A stretch of 16,426 nt of DNA. It comes from JAAYAY01 sp964429355 (GTDB taxonomy: Bacteria > Planctomycetota > Planctomycetia > Pirellulales > Thermoguttaceae). The DNA lies in assembly GCA_964429355.1 (NCBI GenBank), contig CAYSCH010000211.1:1-16426 (forward strand). Reading direction: 5' to 3'. A model generated the notes under the pieces. That model was not told the origin of the DNA and did no database searches. It was given only the letters and a program-made list of their open reading frames with translations. Within the stretch, counting starts at the first letter, position 1. Every line of letters starts with the position of its first letter. Below are positions 1 through 7,209 of this stretch, in pieces. The position numbers and the translations under genes were made by a program.

Positions 1-496
1 ACCGTTCTTTACTGATTTCGACCGGAGCGTGCAGGCTCGTGTTGAGAGGAACGATCTCCCAGTTGCAGTTGAGAACGGGATACCCACGGCCGGTGTAGTC
101 GCGGACCCATTTGATGAAGTGATCATCGTCATTGTAGAACATCAGGCCCGCCTGTTGCCAGGATTTCTCGGGAAGGAAGTTCTCGATGCACGTGGTTGCG
201 ACGAAATCCCTCAGTCCTTCCGGGACATCAAGGAACAGGAGGTTTTTGGCGGTGGTTTTTGCCTGGTGAATCGATCCATATTGGGTAGTGATGGTCAACT
301 TCCCCGGATGAGAATCCAGAGACATGTGGGTCGGATCTGGCCGGATTGTCTCCCAGTTGAGCGCGAACTTCGATTCGAAATCGTCGCGAGCCGGAAGCTT
401 GTCCGGTGCATCGGCGAAAACGGAACCGCAAACGGAACCGAGAGCAGCCAGCACGAACACCAGAAACACACCGTACATGTAGTAGCGTGATCGCAT
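1..496 (-). CDS. Secreted concanavalin-like (DUF1349-type) domain protein, 3' end outside window
   Basis: The frame opens at ATG 496-494 and stays open to the left edge, so 165 codons are visible and the C-terminus is missing. A ribosome site (GAGGGA) lies about 7 nt upstream of the ATG. Residues 1-28 form a signal peptide (RSRYY, then a hydrophobic stretch, then VFA|DAP). The mature part reads like the concanavalin A-like fold found at the C-terminus of GH43 xylosidases and in DUF1349: DDFES with LNWE at 39-49, GKLTITT at 65-71, and WQQAGLMFYNDDDHFIKW near 113-130, where this fold usually has AGL..Y....Y.K. This suggests a secreted carbohydrate-related lectin-like or enzyme-associated domain. 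The family call is from pattern only. It lies 219 nt downstream of the selenoprotein gene on the same strand, separated by a hairpin terminator, so it is probably transcribed independently. Confidence 0.7.
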   Translation of the reverse strand, partial: MRSRYYMYGVFLVFVLAALGSVCGSVFADAPDKLPARDDFESKFALNWETIRPDPTHMSLDSHPGKLTITTQYGSIHQAKTTAKNLLFLDVPEGLRDFVATTCIENFLPEKSWQQAGLMFYNDDDHFIKWVRDYTGRGYPVLNCNWEIVPLNTSLHAPVEISKER

Positions 497-597
497 GACA
501 GGTCCCTCACGACAACGAAAGGGTGTGTTTGCCAAAACCGGGGAGCAAACTGCGGGCAGCGGTCCGACTATCGGCCCCCTTGCGTGGCCAAACCCTG

Positions 598-620
598 CGA
601 ATCCTGCCTCGGAGGATTCG
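598..620. repeat. Short inverted repeat in the leader of the left-edge gene
   Basis: CGAATCCT (598-605) and AGGATTCG (613-620) are perfectly complementary arms around a 7-nt loop. The hairpin lies between the terminator at 666-708 and the start codon at 496, so it falls in the probable 5' leader of the minus-strand gene. There is no T-run after it on either strand. Its role is unknown. The rest of 497-665 shows nothing recognisable. Confidence 0.35.
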
Positions 621-665
621 GACGGCAGCCAAGATCGTGCGGGCAGCTTGGTACATTTTTCCGTC

Positions 666-708
666 GAAAGAACGCCGGGAAGCCGTCGTGACTTCCCTGC
701 GTTCTTTC
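666..708 (-). terminator. Long hairpin terminator after the selenoprotein gene
   Basis: The 10-nt arms GAAAGAACGC (666-675) and GCGTTCTTTC (699-708) are perfectly complementary. The stem continues for 6 more pairs (GGGAAG/CTTCCC) after a single mismatch, with a 9-nt loop. On the minus strand it begins 8 nt after the TAA at 716-718, the usual place for an intrinsic terminator. There is no separate U-tract, but the descending arm ends TTCTTTC. By contrast it lies almost 180 nt beyond the TGA at 887, which favours the TAA as the true end of the gene. Confidence 0.6.
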
Positions 709-715
709 CCGTCAA

Positions 716-2473
716 TTAATCCGCCATCAACACGCCCATCCGACCACCGCCGGTCAGATCGCTCTTCCGCAAGATACTCTTGTGCTCGCTATCGATCTTG
801 AAGGGTCCGCCGTTCATGCGAACCTGGACGGTGTATTCATCAGCCAAGTCGGAAGGTACTCGCCACGAGTACCGGCAAGTGAAGCCTCATCCATACTCGA
901 ATTCACCCTCGACCACCGCCTTGCCGTCGGCAGTGGTGATGGTGAATTTCGGTTTGCCTGGTTGGGTGCCGTTGATCTGCATGGCGGAGCAAGTCTCTCC
1001 GGCCGACCCGATCAGCGACATTCCCAGCGACACCTGGTCGGCACCCTGGCGATACTGAACGTCGACCGTGGGGCGGTACGGCGGGCCGAAGGGTAACTCA
1101 ATGGTCTGTCCATCCTCGACGTCAACCGCTTCGTACTTGCTCGTTGCATTCGCAGCAACGATGGTGCTGCGAGGGGCTCGCGCCTCTGCAGTGGGGCCGA
1201 GGGCATCACTGAGAACGTCCAGAATTGAGGGTACCGCTGCTGGGTCGGCCTGCTTTTCCCGCTGAAATCCCGTTCGGTCGAGGGTGTAGTTCTTGAGCTT
1301 CCAGGACCCAACCGGCAAGAGGGCTTTGCCCGCATCATCGCTCCGGATTTTGACAATTCCCAGGTCGCCGTAAAGAACAGCGGTGAAGTTCTTCGTTGGA
1401 TTCGTGACGTAGCCAACGGCAATCTTGGACGGTTCGAGTGTCAACTTATCCCCCGACGGTGATACGCTCAGTTCGTAGAATTGCCCGTCCACTTGAATCA
1501 GCTTGCTCACCTCATAGATATCGTCGCCACTGGTGATGTCGTAGGGGTTCCGGTACGTGGCTTCCAGGACGGGATCGACGTAGAGTCGGTCGCCACTGCT
1601 GGCATAGACCCGATTGTCAGAGGTGCGGATCGACGTGTTCAGTTCAGGCTGGTCGTCAAAACGGCCGTTGCCGTTGAAGTCAATGAGGAGGAGACGGTGC
1701 TTCTTGCCCGCGAGCGTGATCTCGCCTTCCCTGCAAGCCGCAGCACGGAACGAACTATTCACGTAACCGTGGGTTTCCGTGCCGTATGCGGTGACTTCCA
1801 GAACGAACGCATAGTCCAGCTTTTCCGAATCGATCTCGATCGGTACGTCCATTCGGGGAAAGGATGTCGAGAAGTAGGAGTTCGCGTTGGCATTTCTGGT
1901 CGAATCCGCCTCAATGATCTGCTCGTCCGTCAGGTCCCCATCGTGGTCCGAGTCAAAATAGAGTCGATCGTAGGGCACGGGCCGAAACGCCGCGGCCTTT
2001 TTCGGCTCTTCTTTCTTCTTGCCCGTCAACCATTCGGAGAGGGTCGACAGTAGACCGCCGGACTGGTCAGCCTTGGATTCTTTCTGTTGGCCACTCGGTT
2101 CCGATTTCGCCTGGGCCGCCTCTTCGTTTTTCTTCGGCTCGACGGAGGTATCGAGAACGAAGCCGAAAATCAGCGACCCGAGCTTTACGGTGCCGCGGAT
2201 TGGGTACTCCGCCCGGTAGCTGCCGGGCTCCTTCTTGATGATATCGGCGAACTTGGCGGCCCCCTGATCCTCGTAGATTCGAACACCGTCGCCGAGAGGT
2301 TTGTAGAAGGACTGGGAGGAGGTTGCCCGGTAGATGTAGTTTTCGCGGCTCCTGGCTGAGCTGTCCACTTTCTTCAGTTCAAGGGAACAACTCTCGCCGC
2401 TGGCGCCGGCGGCAAGCCCCCACAGGCTCACGATGCCAATTACACCCCCGAAATAGCGAGACCATGTTCGCAT
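716..2473 (-). CDS. Secreted selenoprotein with EF-hand-like loops (in-frame UGA read as Sec529)
   Basis: The start is ATG 2473-2471, giving a signal peptide (MRTWSRYFGG, hydrophobic core, AAGASG; about residues 1-26) with an AAAGGCGG-like ribosome site upstream. An earlier in-frame start at 2524 would put 17 charged residues before the signal peptide and is unlikely. Residues 27-528 are a beta-rich secreted protein with a Lys/Glu/Gln-rich linker (about 113-160) and two calcium-loop-like motifs: DSDHDGDLTDE (174-184) and DFNGNGRFDD (265-274). The frame meets TGA at 889-887 (codon 529) and continues for 56 codons to TAA 718-716. The extension is protein-like: UGFTCRYSWRVP, then EYTVQVRMNGGPFKID. 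About 73% of its third positions are G or C. A SECIS-like hairpin follows the TGA, selB and selA are the next genes upstream, and a terminator follows the TAA. U529 and C533 form a UxxxC pair that could be a redox centre (inference). Family and function are not recognised. If UGA were a stop, the product would be a 528-residue protein ending FEYG. Confidence 0.82.
855..889 (-). promoter_or_regulatory. Bacterial SECIS element with the Sec UGA codon
   Basis: On the minus strand, TGA (889-887) is followed by 13 nt and then a perfect stem: GGTACTCG (873-866), loop TGG (865-863), CGAGTACC (862-855). The apical loop starts 22 nt after the UGA. Known bacterial SECIS elements sit inside the coding region, directly downstream of UGA, with the apical loop roughly 16-37 nt away and a G among the first two loop bases. 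The UGG loop meets this. SelB, encoded just upstream, would bind it through its C-terminal winged-helix domains. Fit to the bacterial SECIS pattern was judged by eye; no folding energy was computed. Confidence 0.72.
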
Positions 2474-2582
2474 AAGCACCGCCTTTCTGACTGGATGTGA
2501 GGCACTCTCGCAAGACACGTCCACTCTCGTACGCCTTGCAGATGCTCAGAAGAAAAAACCCCTACTCCCGACACACGGTCGC

Positions 2583-2611
2583 ATTGTAGCCTTTGGAGCT
2601 TCGCGTGTCGA
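2583..2611 (-). promoter_or_regulatory. Sigma70-type promoter for the selenoprotein gene
   Basis: On the minus strand, TCGACA (2611-2606) and TACAAT (2588-2583) are separated by exactly 17 nt. Each differs from the consensus hexamer by a single base. Transcription would begin near 2576 and give a leader of about 100 nt. The promoter lies in the 173-nt gap between selB and the selenoprotein gene. The gene can therefore be expressed on its own as well as by readthrough from selB, after which I see no clear terminator. Confidence 0.6.
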
Positions 2612-2646
2612 GCATATTTGGCCGGGAATCGGGCGAAATTGTTCGG

Positions 2647-4581
2647 TCAGTGCGAATCGGCTGCCCGTCGTGGTTGCTTCAAAAAACGCGTGTTGCCTAC
2701 GCGGCGGGTGACTCCCACGTGGTCGAAATGGTCGAGCAGAGGGAGAGCGAATTTTCGAGTCGTGTCAAGAAGGTACTTGAACTTCACGCTTTCGAGTCGC
2801 CCTTCCCGCTCGAGATGATCAACCAGGATCTCTCTGGCTCTTACGATTGCATCGCGATGGAAGATAAGATCGCCTTCGACGCGGATCAGCTTCTGTTGCT
2901 GACGTAGGGCGTTCAAGATGCGTTTCAGGGTTGCCTCATCGATTCCCGTTCGTTCCCGCAGTTCCTCCAGGCCTGGAGGGCAAAACAACTGATTGCGAAA
3001 CAGGGCTTCGATAGCCTGGGAGTGATCAGCGTCGACGCCTTGAAACTCGGCCGAGTGCTCGGGTCGCGCGAGCCGTCCTTTGCTGTCGACCAGGCGGTTC
3101 TCCGCCCGCAATCTGGCTATCACCGCATTGGCAACCGTGCGATCAAGTTCAACCGCGTCCCGTAGATCGTCGAGCAGCATTCCTGGACTCTCGCAATTCT
3201 CCTGATGGAACCGAGCGACGCACTCGAGAATGCGGCTGCAGAGGTCGGCAAGGGTATCGCGGTGAGTGTACAGCCCGGGCTGCAACTGGACGACCGTGCC
3301 CTGCCGGGCCAGGTCGGTAAGGATGTTGGCGAGTCGTTTGAGCTGGATCTTCGTGCGGGCGGAGAGTTCCACTTCGCCGATGGCACCCAGCGTTGCGGTA
3401 CGCACGACAAAGGTCACAAATTCCTGCTCGTCGCCGAGGACCGCGGCGCACTGACGGACAGCCTCGATTGCTGCCGGTTTGTTGCGTTTGAGTCGACGAA
3501 TGCCTCCCTCGACGAGTATTCCGCCGCCGATTGTCCTTGCTGGTGAGGGGATACGAACGATGAACGGGTCTCCCGGACCGGCGATGAGGCCGCCCGGAGC
3601 ACGGAATTGGACGAGTGCCTCGTCGCCAGCGGCCATCGGATCGTGCTCGAGGGGGTAGACGGTCACCGGCACTTCGGCAGTGCCGGTGTGGAGCTTCAGC
3701 TGGGTAGCGCTCTTGAGGACGATCTTCGTTTCCGGCAGCAACCGCAATCGGGCTGTGAACCACTCGTGCGGCTCGAAATAGCCCGGCAGTGTAAGGACTT
3801 CGCCTCGGCGGATCTGTCCGGCGTCCCAGTGGCGCATGTTGATGGCGGCACATTGCCCGGCCTTGACCATATCGCTGCTGCGACCATAGACTTCGATCTG
3901 GCGAATCTTTCCCTGAAGGCCACGAGGGAGCAGCACGACTTCGTCGTCGACGTGGGCGGAACCGCACACAGGGACACCGGCCAGCACGGTACCGAAGCCG
4001 GTGGCCGAGAACGCCCGGTCGACCGGCAGTCGGAATATGCCATCGAGCCGCCGGGGCACAATCGACTCCATCAGGGTGCAGAGAGTCGTGTAGAAACCGT
4101 CAAATCCCGCGCCGGTGACGCTCGAAATCGGGCAGATGGGGGCGCCTTCGAGGAACGTGCCTCGGAGGAATTCGCGAGTGTGTTCCAGGACGAATTCCCG
4201 GTGCTCATCGTCAACTCGGTCGATCTTGGTCAGGGCAATGAACCCCCGTTGCACCCCCAGGAGCGTAAGGATATCGAGGTGCTCGCGAGTCTGTGGCATC
4301 ACGCCATCGTCGGCGGCGACAACCAGCATGACCGCGTCCATGCCCGTCGCGCCGGCAACCATCGTCTTGATGAAGTTTTCGTGCCCCGGCACGTCGACGA
4401 TGCCCACTTCCAGATCGGCGATCTTACAGGGAGCAAAGCCGAGTTCGATCGACATTCCCCGTTCTTTCTCTTCCTTGAGCCGATCCGTATCACAGCCGGT
4501 GAGCAGTTTGACCAGGGCGGTCTTGCCATGGTCGATATGCCCCGCTGTTCCCAAGGTTACATTGACCTGCTCAACTGCCAT
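2647..4581 (-). CDS. selB: Selenocysteine-specific translation elongation factor SelB
   Basis: SelB is the GTPase that carries Sec-tRNA(Sec) to the ribosome at UGA codons followed by a SECIS hairpin. The 644-residue protein has the complete layout. An N-terminal EF-Tu-like GTPase carries GHIDHGKT (14-21), the SelB-typical GCDTDRLKEEKERGMSIELGFA region (29-50), DVPGH (63-67) and TKID (118-121). Beta-barrel domains II and III follow, then a C-terminal half of winged-helix repeats (roughly 380-644) that binds SECIS RNA. The length is normal for bacterial SelB. It lies 105 nt downstream of selA on the same strand and 173 nt upstream of the selenoprotein gene. The ATG at 4581 places the G1 loop at the usual distance from the N-terminus. 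No defects are visible. Confidence 0.96.
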   Translation of the reverse strand: MAVEQVNVTLGTAGHIDHGKTALVKLLTGCDTDRLKEEKERGMSIELGFAPCKIADLEVGIVDVPGHENFIKTMVAGATGMDAVMLVVAADDGVMPQTREHLDILTLLGVQRGFIALTKIDRVDDEHREFVLEHTREFLRGTFLEGAPICPISSVTGAGFDGFYTTLCTLMESIVPRRLDGIFRLPVDRAFSATGFGTVLAGVPVCGSAHVDDEVVLLPRGLQGKIRQIEVYGRSSDMVKAGQCAAINMRHWDAGQIRRGEVLTLPGYFEPHEWFTARLRLLPETKIVLKSATQLKLHTGTAEVPVTVYPLEHDPMAAGDEALVQFRAPGGLIAGPGDPFIVRIPSPARTIGGGILVEGGIRRLKRNKPAAIEAVRQCAAVLGDEQEFVTFVVRTATLGAIGEVELSARTKIQLKRLANILTDLARQGTVVQLQPGLYTHRDTLADLCSRILECVARFHQENCESPGMLLDDLRDAVELDRTVANAVIARLRAENRLVDSKGRLARPEHSAEFQGVDADHSQAIEALFRNQLFCPPGLEELRERTGIDEATLKRILNALRQQQKLIRVEGDLIFHRDAIVRAREILVDHLEREGRLESVKFKYLLDTTRKFALPLLDHFDHVGVTRRVGNTRFLKQPRRAADSH

Positions 4582-4686
4582 TGTACGATTCCCAGGCGGC
4601 GTACATTTTCAGACTGTCGTTTCTTGCGGCATGCAAATTGGAGTGTTATCTTACCATGGCGACACGATCCAGCGGTATCGCACGGA

Positions 4687-6093
4687 TCAGGTGCATACCA
4701 GGGCCACCGCTTCCACCAGGAGTGTCTCATCTCCCTCGAGCAACGTTCTCGGATCGAGCAGCACCTGGTCGTTCTTGACGCGAGCGACGACGGAGGGCTT
4801 TCCCTGGCGGAGTCGCCGGGCAAGTGCTGCCGCCGACTGGCAGCGAGGGGCGAGGGCCACCAGGCGAGTTCGCAAATTCTGGGTGGGCAAGGAACCGCTC
4901 CCCATTTGCGATGCACCGTCAGCGACCGACACCTCGGCGGCAACAGGCCGTTCCTTCAATGCCGCAGCAATCCGGTCGGCCTGGACGGCAATTTCCTCGA
5001 AAGTGCGAGCCAGCATGTTCAACGTGGGGACTCGCCGCACGGCTTCTTCGGGATCGAGGAACAGGGCCAGGGTTGTCTCCAAGGCAGCCAGAGTCAACTT
5101 TCCAGGGCGGACGATGCGGGCAAAGGGGTTCTTGCGGACTGCGTCCACAAGTTGCTTGCGTCCGAGAATGAGGCCGCCTTGCGCGGCACCGATCAGTTTG
5201 TCAGCACTTGAGGTGATAAGATCGGCACCCGCCCGGACCGATTCCTGCAGGGTGGGTTCCTTTTCGAATCCAAAGCGACTCACGTCGATGAGCGAACCGG
5301 CCCCCACATCGTCGATAATCACGAGGTTGTGCTTGCGGGCGATCTGGACCATGGTGTTCAGAGGCACTTCCGACGTGAAGCCCGAGATCTTGTAGTTGCT
5401 GGGGTGGACCCGCAGCAAGGCGGCCGTGTTTTCTCCGATGGCCTGTTCGTAGTCGCGAGGGTGGGTCTTGTTGGTCGTTCCCACCTCGACGAGTCGGGCG
5501 CCGCTGGCCTGCATGACATCGGGCAGGCGGAACGAGCCGCCGATCTCGACGAGTTGACCGCGCGAGACGATCACTTCCTTGCCGAAGGCCACCGTGTTGA
5601 GGACGATGGACGTGGCCGCGGCGTTGTTGTTGACGATGGTGGCCGATTCGGCCCCGGTGAGCTCCTGCAACAGGCGTTCAATCCGAGGGGTTCGAGAACC
5701 ACGTTTGCCCGTTTCGAGGTCGATCTGGAGGAGCGAATAGCCCGCTAGTTCCGAGGCGATCTGCTCGATAACCTCCCGAGCCAACACGGCCCGCCCGAGG
5801 CCGGTATGCAGGATCACTCCGGTGGCGTTGATTGCCTTGCGGTAATGGGGTTGCGAGGCGAACAACACCCGATCGACGGCTCCCGCGACGATCGATCGGC
5901 GCAAACTTTCCTCGACGACGTCGCCGGCAACTCTCTTGAGGATCTGCTCTCTTGCCCGTTCGACGGCGGCGCGGACCGCGTCAACCACGAGCCTCCGAGG
6001 GACCGACTGTGTGAGCTGCAGGAGCGGCGGCTCGCTGAGAAGAGTCTCGACGGCTGGGATTTTTCGTAATGCGTCTTGCTGGGAGGAAGACAT
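4687..6093 (-). CDS. selA: L-seryl-tRNA(Sec) selenium transferase SelA
   Basis: SelA is the PLP enzyme that converts Ser-tRNA(Sec) to Sec-tRNA(Sec) using selenophosphate. The 468-residue protein matches the family in length and order. An N-terminal helical region (VPRRLVVDAVRAAVERAR, about 31-48) is followed by YRKAINATGVILHTGLGRA (84-102), ETGKRGSR (127-134), the cofactor region TIVNNNAAA (152-160), LVEIGGSFRLPDV (181-193), DDVGAGSLID (261-270) and the PLP-lysine motif SSADKLIGAAQGG (295-307, Lys299). The ribosome site upstream of ATG 6093 is weak, but no better in-frame start was found. It is the first gene of a selA-selB-selenoprotein array and has a good promoter upstream. The gap to selB (4582-4686) contains no tRNA-like structure that I can see. 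Confidence 0.96.
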   Translation of the reverse strand: MSSSQQDALRKIPAVETLLSEPPLLQLTQSVPRRLVVDAVRAAVERAREQILKRVAGDVVEESLRRSIVAGAVDRVLFASQPHYRKAINATGVILHTGLGRAVLAREVIEQIASELAGYSLLQIDLETGKRGSRTPRIERLLQELTGAESATIVNNNAAATSIVLNTVAFGKEVIVSRGQLVEIGGSFRLPDVMQASGARLVEVGTTNKTHPRDYEQAIGENTAALLRVHPSNYKISGFTSEVPLNTMVQIARKHNLVIIDDVGAGSLIDVSRFGFEKEPTLQESVRAGADLITSSADKLIGAAQGGLILGRKQLVDAVRKNPFARIVRPGKLTLAALETTLALFLDPEEAVRRVPTLNMLARTFEEIAVQADRIAAALKERPVAAEVSVADGASQMGSGSLPTQNLRTRLVALAPRCQSAAALARRLRQGKPSVVARVKNDQVLLDPRTLLEGDETLLVEAVALVCT

Positions 6094-6147
6094 CTTGGAA
6101 CCGATAAGAGGATGAGGGTATCGACAGCCGCGTCGGGCAGTGCCGGC

Positions 6148-6177
6148 ATTCTAACCTTTCGCGCAAGATGGGGTCAA
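6148..6177 (-). promoter_or_regulatory. Sigma70-type promoter for selA-selB
   Basis: On the minus strand, TTGACC (6177-6172) and TAGAAT (6153-6148) are 18 nt apart, each one base from consensus. This places the transcription start about 50 nt upstream of the selA ATG. It is the best-looking promoter in the 297-nt divergent region between selA and the methyltransferase gene. No riboswitch-like structure was recognised there. Confidence 0.55.
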
Positions 6178-6390
6178 GCATGACGGGAGAGCGGACGGCG
6201 CGTCGGATCCGGTCCGCCGCGGAAACGAAAGGAGACAGCCGGCGGGTGGGCGATTCTCGAAATCGATGGGGGAGTTCTTGACGGAAACACCCTTGGAAGT
6301 ACCATGAACGTCATCCTGCATATTTCAGTAGATGGGATCGAGACCGGCGCGTTGCCGAACGCGAGGCCATTTCACCTTGGAGACTCCAGT

Positions 6391-7197
6391 ATGGATCGGA
6401 AGAACAATATCCAATTGAGTGATGTCCAAGCGGTCTACAGTGGACCGGAATGGCAGCTTTGGGAGCTCTTGATGGGGCAGCAGATCCATCTCGGTGGATT
6501 CCGGTCGTCGATGGATCTGGCAGACGCGGCCGGAATCGAACCGGGCACCACAGGCGTGGATCTCTGCTGCTGCACGGGCGCCGGAATGCGATTTCTGGTG
6601 CGGTATCGCGGCGTGGCTCGAATGTACGGCGTCGATGCCACCGAAGCGGTGATCGAGAAAGGACGCACTCGTTGCCAGGAGGAAGGGCTTGCGGACCGCA
6701 TCGACTTCACACGGGCGGATGTTTGCGAGACGGGCCTCGAGAGCGGACTGGCAGATTTCGTCTGGGGCGAGGATGCGTGGTGCTACGTGATCGAGAAGCC
6801 CAAGTTGATCGCGGAAGCGGTGCGACTGGCGAAACCGGGTGGCACGATCGCCTTGACGGACTGGGTCGAGGGCACGCCGGGGATGAGCGCTGCCGAGTTG
6901 GAGCGTTTCACGAGCTTCATGAAGTTCCCGAGTGTTCAAACCCTTTCCGGATACGAACAGCTCCTCGTTTCCAACGGATGCGAGGTGGTCGTCTGCGAGA
7001 ACACCGGGCAATTCAGTCCCTGCGTGGATCTCTATCTGGAGATGGTTGATCGCCAGTTGACCTACGACGCCCTGCGGATCCTGGGGTTCGACTCGGAGTT
7101 GCTGGGCGGCGTGGCGGAGGAAATGAGGTTCATGCAGAAGCTTGCCGGCGAAGGGAAGGTCATTCAAGGCCGGATTGTGGCCAGGACGCAAGTGTAA
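6391..7197 (+). CDS. Class I SAM-dependent methyltransferase
   Basis: This is a 268-residue Rossmann-fold methyltransferase. Motif I is VDLCCCTGAGM (56-66), the acidic motif is YGVDATEAVIEKG, followed by RADVCE, GEDAWCYVIEKPKLIAEAVRLAKPGG and IALTDW. The EDA..Y..EKPKL.AE..R..KPGG.....TD pattern resembles sarcosine/dimethylglycine and phosphoethanolamine N-methyltransferases; the substrate cannot be set from sequence. I chose ATG 6391 because homology-like sequence (VQAVYSGPEWQLWELLMGQQIHLGGF, written here as a family-type pattern) begins right after it and GGAG lies 8 nt upstream. An in-frame ATG at 6304 would add 29 unlike residues. Three consecutive cysteines in motif I are unusual. The gene is divergent from selA, but a selenium-related role is only speculation. 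Confidence 0.85.
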   Translation: MDRKNNIQLSDVQAVYSGPEWQLWELLMGQQIHLGGFRSSMDLADAAGIEPGTTGVDLCCCTGAGMRFLVRYRGVARMYGVDATEAVIEKGRTRCQEEGLADRIDFTRADVCETGLESGLADFVWGEDAWCYVIEKPKLIAEAVRLAKPGGTIALTDWVEGTPGMSAAELERFTSFMKFPSVQTLSGYEQLLVSNGCEVVVCENTGQFSPCVDLYLEMVDRQLTYDALRILGFDSELLGGVAEEMRFMQKLAGEGKVIQGRIVARTQV

Positions 7198-7209
7198 CTA
7201 CATTACATC

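Noticed and set aside
2474..2649. Possible selenocysteine readthrough of the SelB TGA, whose frame stays open for a while
   Set aside because: SelB already ends with a complete winged-helix domain, the following codons are not protein-like, and this gap holds a promoter for the next gene.
4582..4686. tRNA-Sec (selC) in the gap between selA and selB
   Set aside because: The 105-nt size is right, but there is no acceptor stem, T-arm GTTCGA-type sequence or TCA anticodon arm on either strand.
4672..4689. Readthrough of the selA TGA
   Set aside because: Only a dozen codons follow before TAA, SelA is already full length, and no hairpin follows at SECIS distance.
3607..5395. Long plus-strand open frames (534 and 426 codons) opposite selA and selB
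   Set aside because: They are antisense to two certain genes, have no domain pattern, and arise from the GC-rich third positions of the real genes.
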